Shown one piece after another: positions 1 to 10,476 of a stretch of 64,000 nucleotides of DNA. The notes under the pieces are model-generated. The model was not told the DNA's origin. It did no database searches and worked only from the letters and a program-made list of their open reading frames with translations. The position numbers and the translations under genes were made by a program. The stretch is from Caenorhabditis elegans (Eukaryota; Nematoda; Chromadorea; Rhabditida; Rhabditidae). Location: positions 496,001 through 560,000 of the forward strand of contig NC_003279.8 in NCBI RefSeq assembly GCF_000002985.6, in the 5' to 3' direction. Within the stretch, counting starts at the first letter, position 1, and each line of letters begins with the position of its first letter.

Positions 1-1
1 G

Positions 2-114
2 GGTAATGCAATGTCCCTGTTGTCGACGTCTTTCAGCCAATCTGCCAGTAGTGTTACTTCTCATTAATTGTTTTTTCTTCTTGTTAATTGGCAAAATATT
101 ATGATGAACTTGTT
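2..114 (+). CDS. possible 3' end of a plus-strand gene entering from the left edge
   Basis: An open frame runs from the window edge to a TGA at 112-114. It encodes a Cys-rich start (CPCC) followed by a strongly hydrophobic stretch, and an AATAAA lies about 20 bases after the stop at 134-139. This would make it convergent with the minus-strand gene at 230-6030. The hydrophobic part could simply be translated T-rich 3' UTR, so this is a weak call. The opposite strand also reads open over bases 1-58. Confidence 0.2.
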
Positions 115-133
115 GGGTTGATTAATTTGTAAG

Positions 134-139
134 AATAAA
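134..139 (+). terminator. AATAAA poly(A) signal candidate
   Basis: A perfect AATAAA hexamer lies 20 bases downstream of the TGA that closes the open frame at the left edge. It is the main support for a plus-strand gene ending here. Confidence 0.3.
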
Positions 140-229
140 GTATACAATTATTCATTCATTATTAAAATTTGGGCACATAGAAAAAATTGTGGAAAAACTG
201 TAAAAAATCTGCAAAAACGTGGAAATTAT

Positions 230-3200
230 TCAAATCAACTCCAGGTAGTCGTTGTCGACATCGTCTCGCTGCCGCATCGTGTTCTGAAAATCCATTTTTC
301 ACTTTTTTTAAAGCAGATTCCCAGCTAACCGTCGACCGGATCGTGTTGTTCCATCCGCGGATTTGAGAGTAGGAGCTTACGGTGCCACGTGTCTCGTTGG
401 CAGCTTGCCAATTATTCACAGACAGCCTGTACGAGTCGCTCAACAGTGGACCGGCGTTTAGAGTCTGAAAATATATAACGGGAACACTAAAATTTTAGAA
501 TGCGTATTGTGCAACACATTTGACGCGCAAAATATCCAGTAGCGAAAACTACAGTAATCCTTTAAGTGACTGCTGCACGTGGTGCCCAGCAGGGCTGGGA
601 ATTTTTTGGTTTTTTGGTTTTTTTGGTTTTTTGGGACCAAAAATCCAAAAAATCAAAAAAAAAAACAAGTTACCGTGTCTAGTCTCGACTCGAGACTATT
701 CTGTATTAAAATACATCGAAACATGTATTTTAACACAGTTGTGACGTCATAATGTAATACATTTGGCAACATTACTTGAATAACCCCATTAAAAATCACC
801 TAAAGCATAAAACATTTTTTGGTTTTTTTTTGGTTTTTTTGGTTTTTCCAAAATTTCAATTTTTTTGTTTTTTGGTTTTTTTGGTTTTTCAAAAACTTCA
901 AATTTTTGTTTTTTGGTTTTTTGGTCCAAAATTTTTTTTTGGTCCCAGCCCTGGTGCCCAGCTGTCCCATTACGGTTTGATCTACAAAAAATGCGGAAAT
1001 TTTTTGCCCGAAAACATGTGACGTCAGCACGTTTTTAACCATGCAAAATCCATGCTTCTCCCGTATTGTTTGTAGATCAACGTAGATCAAGCCGAAATGA
1101 GACACACTGTGACCGCGTGCTACTGTAGTGCTCGTGTCGATTTACGGGATCAATTTTCGAAATGATTATACATATAATTATCGATAGAATAATAAAATTA
1201 AGCAAAAAAAAATCGGAAAATAATACGAAAAAACAAAGGAAAATTGAAAATCGCTGTCAAAATTCGAAAAAAATTAATTTCGAAAATTGAGTTCCCGTAA
1301 ATCGACACAAGCGCTACAGTAGTCATTTAAAAAGGATTACTGTAGTTTTCGCTACGAGATATTTTGCGCGTCAAATATGTTGCGCAATACGCATTCTCAA
1401 AATTTTGAACTCTCCGCCTCTCACAGCTGGGTCTCGTTAGGTATGGGGGCGGATCCTTTTCAATTGGCGGTGGAGCGCGATTGAAAAAATTTTCGATTTT
1501 TTTTCGATTTTTCAGAAAAAATATCGATTTTTTCCGATTTTTCAGAAAAAAAATTCGATTTTTTTTTGATTTTTCACAAAAATTATCGATTTTTTAGATT
1601 TTTCAGAAAAAATATCGATTTTTTTTTCAGATTTTCAGAAATTATTTTGATTTTTTTTTAATGTTTTGTCCCTTTTTCTGAAATTCTACCTCATAATGAT
1701 TGCTTCTTCCACTTCCGCCTCGCTGCCCGTAGTTCAGTGTCGAGTAATTCGCATTCGATACTGTGTAAATCGACAGTGGAATAACCGGGTAGATCATAAT
1801 GTAGTACAATGTGGCAAAGTGGATCACTAACTGAAAATTATTGGATTTTTCTAATAATAAGGTGGGGAAATCCGAAATATGTGAAAAATATTTTTAATAA
1901 ACAAATTTTCCCCTGATTCCGAATATCTATATGAAAAAATTCAAAAAAAAATTTTCCAGATTTTATATTTAAGCTTGAAATCGCTTGAGCCCGCATCACT
2001 ATTTTCAAATGCTTGCCCAAAGAAATTTGCATTAGAGCGCGCTTGCATAGTTTGATTTTCTTCATTCAAATATTGTATTTATTACCGCCAAATTCAATTT
2101 TTTAACCGGTTTCATTCATTTTTGTCGAAAAAATATATTTTTCAGAAAAAAACCGGTGAAAAAAAACCAAAATCGACAAAAACTAATGAAGCTGGCTGAT
2201 AAAAATTGAATTCGGCGAAAATAAATAAAATATTTAAATGAAGAAAATTCTTAGGCGCAAACGAAATTCGCCATTTCAAGCTTAAATATAAAATCAGGGA
2301 TTTTTTATTTATTTTTTTTTCACATTGATTTTCGAAATCAGGGAAAAATTTGGGGTTAATTATAAATATTTCCCAGATTTCGGTAAGAAAAATATGATTA
2401 TTTTTTTACTAAAAAATAACCCCCACCAGTAAAGCGTAGAAAATTGAGATGATAAATGCGAAAATGATGAACGCGGAAGAAAAAAAGTCGGGATTCTTTT
2501 GGGCAGTGCTGGAGTAGTTGAAGATCGAGATGATTGTAGAATAGTAGGACAGGAATGAAACAATCATCTGTAATTTATTTTTTTAAAGCTTCCAGGTCAA
2601 TACACGTGGTGTCAGAGTGTCTCATTTCGGTTTGATCTACTGTGTAGATCTACAAAAAATGCGGGAGAAGAGACGCAGAGTTCTCAACTGATTTCGCATG
2701 GTTAAGAACGTGCTGACGTCACATTTTACTGGGAGAAAAATTTCCGCATTTTTTGTAGATCAAGCTGTGATGGGACAGCCTGGCACCATGTGGGTGCCGA
2801 GGGTATTGCTTTTTGGTATTTTTTGGAATTTCGAAAAAAACTTTCCGATTTTTTTGAAAATAGCTCTTTTTATAGAAGAAAATAGTTTTTTCTCATCAAC
2901 ACAAATTTTAGAACAATTTTTTCGATTATCCGGAAAATTGAAAACTTTCGTTTTTCTATGTTCCATTTTCGATTTTATAAATTTGGGAAAACCTAAAATT
3001 TCGATTTTTTTTGAAAAAAAAACGAGTATTCAATAATTTATATATTATAGGCATTCTTTTTCTCTAATTTCTTCTGAAAAACATTAAAAAAAAATTTTTT
3101 TTTTTTTAAACCAATTTTCAGTAATTTTTTTCTGTAAAAAATACGATTTTTTTCCAATAAATTTCTAGTTTTTTCTCTCTTTTCGTACATTTGGACTGTT

Positions 3201-6030
3201 TCTAATTTTTGCTTGCTTTTTTCTATATTTTTTCTGCGATTTCCTATGAAAAGTACCAAAAAATCGGAAATTGTTTTTTTTTTTCGATTTTTTAGGAAAA
3301 AAAACGATATTTCCTATAAATGTTTTTTTCATAAGTAAATACTTTTCTCCTTTTCCTTTTGATCTACAATATTTCGAATTTATTTTGAAAAAAATTTTTT
3401 AAACGTTTTTTTCTGAAACAAAGACCCAAATTTTCAATAATTCAATAATTTTTCTGGATTGTTCAACCGAAATATACACATTTTTCAATAAATTTATAGT
3501 GTTCTCCTCTATTTTTGTTGATTTTTACTACTATAATTTTTTCAAAATTTTCGAAAAAAAAAATTTTTTTTTTGGAAAATTTTAATTTCAATTCGATTTA
3601 AAAAATATAAATGTTCATATTTTTTCATCGAAATATATATTTTTTGATTTTTCAACCTTTAAATTGTTTCATTTTCTCTGAAAAAATCGGAAAAATCAAC
3701 AGAAAAATCGAATTTTTTAAAAATATTTTCCGATTCCGACCGTAATTTTTATGAAAAAAAATCGGTTTTCTCGTTATTTTCTACAACAAAACCTCAAAAA
3801 ACATGCTGGGCAACGTCAAAATCGCTCGATATCGAATCTTCAGCTCAGTCTCATGTTTCACCAAATACACCGCATACAGAAACATCGTGCAGCTGATGAA
3901 GAAGAAAATGAGCAGATATGCACACTTTTCCACGAAAAATTCGCCCGAAATCATGAAACGTGGCAAATTGAGCACAATTCGATGGAGCCAATAGCAGGTC
4001 GATGAGCTGCAGCGGAAGCTTTCATTGGGATCTGTGCAGTACGTTGGAACCGATAAATGTTCCTGCATTGATCGGATACAGTAGACGAGCAGGCAAATGT
4101 ATTTTACAAGTGAGATATTCTGAAAATTTTTGAATTTTTTTTCCGAATTTAAAATTTTAGTTTCTCGATTGTTTTGAAGTAAAAAAATTGATTTTTTAGA
4201 AAATTATATGTTTTGTTTAATTTATTTAAAAATCTTTAAAGGTGGAGTAGCGCTAGTGGGGAAATTGCTTTAAAACATGCCTATGATACCACAATGACCG
4301 AATATCATGATAAAAAAATTCAAAAAAATTTTCTAAATTTTATAGGTTTTTTTTTGAAAATTGAAAAATCTCAGTTTTTGCCTAATTCCAATTTGAATTA
4401 CCGCTAATTGGATTTGTTCGGTGGAGCGCGCTTGCACGTTTTTAAATTTTTTTATTTTATTTTATGTTATTTTCCACCGATTTTTAATGTTTTCGGTGTA
4501 TTTTTGCTCGAATTTTAGAGAAAAAGTCAAGATAAATGCAAATTTTCAATTAAAAAGCACGCTTACAGGCGTAAAAATGACAAAGTACCGATTTTAAACG
4601 ATTTCCAACCTGAATTAATTAATTTCACTGATTTACGCCTGTAATCGTCTTTTTTAATTGAAAATTTGCATTTATCTTGGCTTTTTCTCTAAAATTCGAG
4701 CAAAAATACACCGAAAACATTAAAAATCGGTGGAAAATAACAAAAAATAAAATAAATAAATTTAAAAACGTGCAAGCGCGCTCCATCGAACAAATCCAAT
4801 TGGCGGTAATTCAAATAGTAATTAACAAAAACTGAGATTTTTTTCAATTTTCAAAAAAATCGTATAAAATTTAGAAAATTTTTAAAAAATTTTTTTATCA
4901 TGATATTCGGTCATTGTGGTACCGTGTTTTAAAGCAATTTCCCCACTAGCGCTACTCCACCTTTAAAGTGCTAATGTAAACTTTTTGTACACGTGGTGTC
5001 AGAAAGTCCCATTTCGGTTTGATCTACAAAAAATGCGGGAGAAGAGACGCAGATTTCTCAACTGATTTCGCATGGTTAAGAACGTGCTGACGTCACATTT
5101 TTTTGGGAGAAAAATTCCCGCATTTTTTGTAGATCAAACCGTAATGGGACAGCCTGGCACCACGTGTTTGTACAATTACACATTATCCTGGAACTTTCCA
5201 GAAAATTTGAATTTCCCGCCAAAACTTATGGGTCTCATCACGATGAGTCACTAACCTCAAACCGATATATTTTCTAAAAACAAAAACTCAAATTTTCTCA
5301 AACTACAGTAATCCTACAGTAATCCTACAGTACCCCTACAGTACTACTACAGTACCTTGGCATTGTCCCCCACCAATATACAACCCAATATACCTTCAAA
5401 AAACAAACACGTAATTTTTCCCAAACTACAGTAATCCTACAGTACTCCCACAGTACCCCTGCAGTACTACTACAGTACCTTTTTAGAACATTTTTCTGTT
5501 TTTCGATTTTTTCGCAAAAAAAATTCAGTTTTTTCAGCAAAAAAATTGATTTAAAAATATTTCAAGTTACTTTTTAAAAGCTTTTCAAAAGTTTTTCAAT
5601 CCGTAAAAATAAAATTTTACGAATTCTTGTATTTTTTAAATTATCTGAAATTTTTTTTTCTCAAAAAAAAAACTTTTTTTTTCAAGTTTTCAATTAATTT
5701 CGGCAAATTTCAAAAATTTTAGGTTTAAAAAAATTCAATTTTTATGCTTAACATTTTATCGACATAAAAATCATTAACAACTACGAACAATTTGTGGAAA
5801 ACGTTTTTGGCAGTGGAGCGCACTTGCGCCTCGTATTCAAAAAGCCACACAAAATGGTGAAATATTCCCAAAAATCAAATAATTGTTTCGCTACGAGACC
5901 CAAAATACCGCAAAATAGTAATTTTTACCATAGTAATTTTCAAAAGTGGCACGTAGACCTGATGAAACGTGTCGTTCACCTCCTCCGAGCTTCTGCCACG
6001 TGAGCTGGTGCTCCGGCATGGCTGATACAT
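230..6030 (-). CDS. gene D: predicted four-pass membrane protein, about 272 aa
   Basis: I do not recognise the family. Minus-strand exons read as 6030-5959, 4119-3793, 2567-2427, 1830-1690, 464-381 and 283-230, all keeping frame. The start ATG at 6030 lies 12 bases after a TTTTAG acceptor at 6043-6044, as in trans-spliced genes. Hydrophobic segments fall near residues 28-40, 88-111, 134-150 and 164-197 (the last may be two helices). A Cys-bearing loop (four Cys, about residues 52-66) lies between the first two. The 3' end is uncertain. I used a GTAAGC donor at 380 and a TTTTCAG acceptor at 284 to end in a short acidic tail ending LELI. Reading straight through instead gives a stop at 162. Introns carry palindromic elements and T-rich tandem repeats. 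Genes C and A have a similar size and hydrophobic layout. Confidence 0.6.
576..1109. repeat. CACGTGG-ended element, copy 1 (interrupted)
   Basis: The left end CACGTGGTGCC is separated from its continuation (ATTACGGTTTGATCTACAAA and so on) by the insertion at 590-953. The right end is degraded. The core has TTTGATCTACAAAAAATGCG facing its inverted copy, and TGACGTCA at 1020-1027. Confidence 0.75.
590..953. mobile_element. hAT-like MITE, T/G-rich, with 8-bp target duplication
   Basis: The termini are inverted (CAGGGCTGGGA at the left, TCCCAGCCCTG at the right). The interior is long runs of TTTTTTGG and its complement. It is flanked by an exact 8-bp direct repeat, GTGCCCAG, at 582-589 and 954-961. 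An 8-bp duplication and CAGGG ends fit hAT elements. It has no coding capacity. Confidence 0.75.
1485..1655 (+). repeat. short tandem repeat of GATTTTTCAGAAAAAA units
   Basis: About five degenerate units of roughly 30-35 bases carry the motif CGATTTTTT-GATTTTTCAGAAAAAA. Each unit carries a splice-acceptor-like TTTTTCAG on the plus strand, but the host gene D is on the minus strand. Confidence 0.6.
1859..2388. repeat. palindromic repeat, copy 1 of a family also at 21060-21604
   Basis: The ends match in inverted orientation (GGTGGGGAAATCCGAAAT against ATTTCGG). Inner arms match too: TCCCCTGATTCCGAATAT and its diverged complement, then TTTATATTTAAGCTTGAAAT and its complement. It lies in an intron of gene D. 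Confidence 0.65.
2603..2792. repeat. CACGTGG-ended element, copy 2
   Basis: The ends are CACGTGGTGTCAGAGTG and CACCATGTG. It carries the inverted TTTGATCTAC and GTAGATCAAG arms and the core GAGACGCAGA plus TGACGTCA. Confidence 0.8.
4235..4967. repeat. palindromic TTTAAA-ended element, copy 1
   Basis: A long inverted repeat of about 730 bases has ends TTTAAAGGTGGAGTAGCGC and its complement, each ending in TTTAAA. The inner arms contain GGAGCGCGCTTGCACG. A near-identical copy lies at 61610-62344 and a diverged one at 8510-9483. It resembles the PALTTTAAA repeats known from C. elegans (name from memory). Confidence 0.8.
4990..5166. repeat. CACGTGG-ended element, copy 3, with TTTGTA flanks
   Basis: A full-length 177-base copy starting CACGTGGTGTCAG and ending GGCACCACGTG. 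It is flanked by TTTGTA on both sides, consistent with a 6-bp target duplication. The core holds GAGACGCAGA and TGACGTCA. Confidence 0.85.
5300..5482 (+). repeat. CTACAGTA tandem repeat, two clusters
   Basis: Clusters of CTACAGTAATC, CTACAGTACCC and CTACAGTACTA units lie at about 5302-5357 and 5425-5480, so the cluster is itself duplicated with a period of about 122 bases. Confidence 0.7.
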
Positions 6031-6166
6031 TTGTGAAGTTCGCTAAAACAGAAAAATATTATAAATAAGCGGAAAATTTCGTGGTCTCGACACGACAAAA
6101 AATAATAAAAATTATTCGTGGTGAGACCCGAGTTGTTTTGGAGCAAAATTCTCAAAATTGGGGTAT

Positions 6167-6309
6167 CACGTGGTGTCAGAGAGTCCCATTTCGGTTTGAT
6201 CTACAAAAAATGCGGGAGAAGAGATGCAGAGTTTGCTGACGTCACATTAAAAAAAAATTCCCGCATTTTTTGTAGATCAAACCATAATAGGACAGCCTGG
6301 CACCACGTG
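6167..6309. repeat. CACGTGG-ended element, copy 4
   Basis: A shorter copy (143 bases) with both CACGTGG-type ends. It lacks the TCAACTGATTTCGCATGG segment seen in the full copies. Confidence 0.8.
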
Positions 6310-6895
6310 CGGGGATTAAAACCCGCGCCGCACAGAAAAAAGGCGGAGTGTTATTTCGCAACACCGCGGCACGGTTTTTTGTTGATCTTTTTCAATAGTC
6401 TTGATATTACTTGCGATTTTTGCAAATTCAAAAAATCAACAATAAACCGACCGTGCCGCAGGGTTGCAAACTCCGCCTCTTTTTCTGTGCGATGCTGATT
6501 TTTTGCGAAATTCACGAATCAAAAAGCACACGTGGTGTCAGTGTCTCTCATTTCGGCTTGATCTACGTAGATCTACAAAAAATGCGGGAGAAGAGACGCA
6601 GAGGTCTCAACTGATTTCGCATGGCGCCACACATTTTTGGACAAAAAATTCCCGCATTTTTTGTAGATCAAACCATAATGGGACAGCCTGGCGGGGATTA
6701 GAAACCGCGCCGCACAGAAAAAAGGCGGACCGTAGTTTCGCAACACCGCGGAACGGTTTTTGATATTACTTGCGATTTTTGCAAATTCAAAAAATCAACA
6801 AAAAACCGTGCCGCAGGGTTGCGAATTTACGCTCCGCCTCTTTTTCTGTGCGATGCTGCTTTTTTTGCGAAATTCACGAAAAAAAAAAAGAAAAT
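6310..6895. repeat. GCGGGGATTA repeat pair with a CACGTGG copy inside (6529-6692)
   Basis: CGCACAGAAAAAAGGCGGA and its inverted form CCGCCTCTTTTTCTGTGCG occur twice, at 6331-6491 and 6711-6851. They form two foldback units with GCAACACCGCGG loops. A CACGTGG-type copy runs from 6529 and loses its right end at about 6692, where the second unit begins. Confidence 0.6.
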
Positions 6896-7061
6896 AAAAG
6901 TACATTTACCGATAAAAGTGACGATAGACCGCCGATATACATGGAGAGAATAGAGAGAGAAATGTGAAGTTTATTAGAAAACAATTTTGTAAAATTATGA
7001 TGATGATGAAGATTTGCGGAATCTGGTAATCGGTTTTAATTGCCTTTTCTATTATATTATA

Positions 7062-9008
7062 TTAATCACTTGATGATGTACGGCTTTGCGCTTCCTCGTC
7101 CACGGTCTCCAGATGACGGAATCCACGTGGCGATACTGATCGATTGTGTTTTGGAGTGGTGGTGCTGCTGGTGCTGGTGGAGGGAATTGAGGTGGTTGCA
7201 GTGGATATTACGCTGAAAAATTGAAAGGATTGGTGGAGGAAATGAGAGAAATTTGAGAGCATAAATTTTTAAAAATCGAAAAAAAATTTTTTTTTGCTAT
7301 TTTTGGGCAGAAAATGGCGAAAACGGTGTTTTTTTGGGTAAAAAATAATAAAAATTTACAATTTTTTTTGACAGAAAAATGCGGAAAAGCTGTTTTTAGG
7401 GTTGAAAAATCAAAAAAAAAATTTTTTTTTGCTATTTTTGGGCAGAAAATGGCGAAAAACGGTTTTTTCAAGTTTAAAACATCAAAACAATTTTTTTGCA
7501 ATTTTTTTACAGAAAAATGAGGATAAGCGGTTTTAAAGGTTTAAAAAATTTTTTAAAATTTTTTTTGCGAATGGAAATTTTCTGAAAAATCGTGCAAATG
7601 CCTAATTTGTGCAAAAATCTTATCTGGTCAATGATTTTTAAGAGAAAACACCGGTTTTAGAAGGGAAAAAGGCAAAAAACTGGATTTCCAGTGAATTTTA
7701 TACTAAAAATGGAAAAAATTCAGAAATTTTTTAAGGAAAAATCAGAATTTTCGCAATTTCTACACGAAATATATAGAAATTGAGGAGAACCTCGGATTTT
7801 TTGCGGAGTTTAAACAATAATTTTTCGGCTAAAATTAACGATTTTCAGAGAAAAAACTTAAAAAAAACAGAATTTCAGTGAATTTTACACGAAAAACGTA
7901 GCAAAAAGAGGTTTTTAGGGAATTTCCAAGTCAAATTTCCGAAATTCTTGCGATTTCAACCCTGAAAAATAGCGAAATTGAGGAAAATCTCGGATTTTTG
8001 CAGATAAATAATATTTTTTCCAATGATTTCCGTCTCCAAAACACAGAATAATTTACCAATTCGACGATGGTGAGGAGGGAGAGCCCAGCTCGTTGGTGAC
8101 AGCCGTGAGATCCGAGAACAAATTGACGCTGGCTGAAAAAATGGAATAAACGCTAAATTGATGATTTCCGCTATTAAAGTGCATATAGAAATACGAAAAA
8201 GCAAAAAAAAAAATTTTTTTTAACCTTTTCCCTGGAATCGAAGAGCAGTTTGCTTGCGGATTGGACGTCGAAAAGGGCCTAAAATTCTCATTTTTCGGCC
8301 TGAAATTCCTCGAAAAACCCACTATTATTGGTAGTCGGAGATGGCTGATCGCCTCGTCGCTGGTAATATAGCACGCCTAGCCAGAATCCGTAGAGAAAAT
8401 AAATATAGACTGCCCACACTAGGATGATGGGAAGAAACGACAATCGGCAGGCGTCTGGAGTGAAGAAATCAAGATTTTTCAGATTAAAAATTAAAAATCT
8501 TTAAAGGTGGACTACACCCTTGTTGGGAAATGGCTTTCAAACATGCCTATGGTACCACAATGACCAAATATCATGATTAAAAAATTCAAAAAATTTTTCT
8601 AGATTTTATATGATTTTTTGAAAATCGAAAAAATCTCAGTTTTTGCCTAATTCCTATTTGAATTACCGCCAATTGGATTTGTTCGATGGAGCGCGCTTGC
8701 ACGTTTTTAAATTTATTTATTTTATTTATTGTTATTTTCCACCGATTTTCAATGTTTTCGGTGTATTTTTGCTTGAATTTTAGAGAAAAAGTTAAAATAA
8801 ATGCAAATTTCCGATTAAAAAATCACTGAAAATGCGTAAAACTGAAAAATATGCTAGTTTCAGGTTTGTTGTCGTCGGAACTCATTATTTTACAGTTTTA
8901 CGTATTTTTCACATTTTTAAACACTTTTTAGCAAACATTCTGCATTAATCTTGCTTTTTTACTTCTCTTTCCGATAAAAATACACAACTAATGAAGAAAA
9001 TCAGTGAC

Positions 9009-9046
<38 letters not shown>

Positions 9047-10212
9047 TTATTACGCTCGCTGGGAGACGTGAAGGAATACAGAATACAAAAGTTATCATTG
9101 TTCGCTTGAACTAGAATTGGTGCAGTCGGGCAATCGTTTCCATTCCATTAAAATGTTGTCCTTGTCCTTGCGTTGTCCTTGCGTAGACTCCCCCATAGTG
9201 GGCGAGCGATTCCCGAGTGAAAATAATCACGGAATGAAAAAATAGAAGAAAAATAGAATAAATTAATAAAAAAAATAATGCAAGCGCGCTCCAACGAACG
9301 AGTTCAATTGGCGGTAATTCAAATAGGAATTAGGCAAAAACTTTTTCAGATTTTTTCAATTTTCAAAAAATCATATAAAATTTATAAATTTTTTTTGAAG
9401 TTTTTTAACGTGATATTTGGTCATTGTGGTACCATAGGCGTGTTTTAAAGCAATTTCCCCACAGGGTGTAGTCCACATTTAAAAATTAAAAATTAAAAAT
9501 TCTACCTAACAAAATCGAAAATTTCAGATTCTCCTTGATTAAAAGCTTTATTATTGAGTAAAGAGTCCGCAGCGTCCACACGGAGAGCGGGTACAAGATG
9601 GAAATCTGAAAATATTTAGGATTTTCAAGGGAAAATATCGATTTTTTTTAGCAAAATACCACAGAAATTGCGGATGGAATGAGTAGAAGAGCCGGGTTGA
9701 CTTTCCGGGGAAAGTTTCGACGTGTGATGCTCGTCTCGGAGAGCCTCATTCCCAAGAATCCGGTTGCGATGCTGAAGAAAATCGATGGAAAAAGTCTAAA
9801 ATATCCCCTGAAACCCTACCTAAAAATCAGAAAATACGAGAAAATATTGATTAAATTCCGAGCCGGCACATAATTCGGGCGGATCAGCACTCCATTGAAG
9901 TTTCGAAACGTTTCGCCGTTCCACTGAAGTCCATCGAAGCCGGGAACGGATGGCGGCTCGAAATGCTCGTCGACACTCATTTGACTGGCCCTGTAGAGCC
10001 CGATGATGGCAATGGCGAGCATTCCCACTTCCACATGGAATATCAGGCTCTGAAAATTAAAATTTAGCTTTTAGACGGAAAAAATCGATTACTTTGACAT
10101 GAACTTGATCGAAAAGCCAGCGATACGGGTATTTTCGGTGCAGGCGGCCTGATTCCGGACGTGCTCCTCGAGATATATTGGAATTTGTCGAGCGGATACT
10201 AATATCTGCCAT
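7062..10212 (-). CDS. gene C: predicted four-pass membrane protein, 324 aa
   Basis: I do not recognise the family. Exons read 10212-10093, 10049-9820, 9771-9660, 9605-9506, 8454-8323, 8278-8225, 8132-8057 and 7212-7062, with a continuous frame. The ATG at 10212 lies 7 bases after a TTTTTCAG acceptor, as in trans-spliced genes. Hydrophobic helices lie near residues 41-59, 106-127, 144-165 and 192-217. The N-terminal 40 residues are Ser/Arg-rich, and the last 75 are a Ser/Thr/Pro-rich cytoplasmic-type tail ending SRTSSSD. The 44-nt intron at 8279-8322 is the least certain junction. The start is divergent from deps-1, with only about 265 bases between the two ATGs. Its size and layout match genes D and A. 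Confidence 0.7.
7271..7535 (-). repeat. direct repeat of about 137 bases in the last intron of gene C
   Basis: The segment TGCTATTTTTGGGCAGAAAA, followed by TGGCGAAAA, occurs at 7293 and again at 7430. The surrounding A/T runs repeat too. The whole intron 7213-8056 is made of A and T runs. Confidence 0.65.
8510..9483. repeat. palindromic TTTAAA-ended element, diverged copy with (AAT)n insert
   Basis: The outer arms match copy 1 (TTTAAAGGTGGACTACACCC and its complement). The centre differs: it contains an (AAT)n microsatellite at 9009-9048 and unrelated sequence to about 9230. It fills most of the intron 8455-9505 of gene C. Confidence 0.7.
9009..9048. repeat. (AAT)n microsatellite
   Basis: About 13 uninterrupted AAT units lie inside the diverged TTTAAA element. 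Confidence 0.95.
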
Positions 10213-10219
10213 TTTTTCG

Positions 10220-10476
10220 CTGAAAAATCAGAAAAAATAAGTTTTAAAACAGAATTTTAATGGAAAAATAAACGGAAAAATTCGAAACTTTTTTTTCCGC
10301 CATTGAACACCAATGTGCCTTTAAGGTACGGTAGCTCTTCGTGGTGAGACCACTGCGCCGCGCATCTGATTTCTCGTGGGAAATTTGTTTCGAATCCTAC
10401 GTTTTTTACAGATTTTTCTTTTTTTTCGTTTCGCTCATCATTTTTTTGTTGCAAAAAATCCAATTTTCAGACAAAA
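10220..10476. promoter_or_regulatory. shared divergent promoter of gene C and deps-1
   Basis: Only about 265 bases separate the ATG of gene C (minus, 10212) and that of deps-1 (plus, 10477). Both starts directly follow acceptor-like TTTTCAG sequences, so the promoters must sit in or overlap this interval. It contains TGCGCCTTTAAGG-type sequence (10315-10326) and no obvious TATA box. Confidence 0.55.

Larger units (their letters stand above)
490..1406. repeat. palindromic element with two nested insertions (intron of gene D)
   Basis: The arms 490-567 and 1332-1406 are inverted copies containing TTGACGCGCAAAATAT and GCGAAAACTACAGTAAT. The inner part (about 1113-1325) continues the palindrome with GTCGATTTACGGGA and its complement. 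Between the arms a CACGTGG-type element (from 576) has inserted, and a third element (590-953) sits inside that one. Similar arms are common dispersed repeats in this genome type. Confidence 0.8.

Noticed and set aside
10381..10405. tRNA T-arm-like GTTTCGAATCC
   Set aside because: No acceptor stem or D arm at suitable distances. It lies in the deps-1 upstream region.
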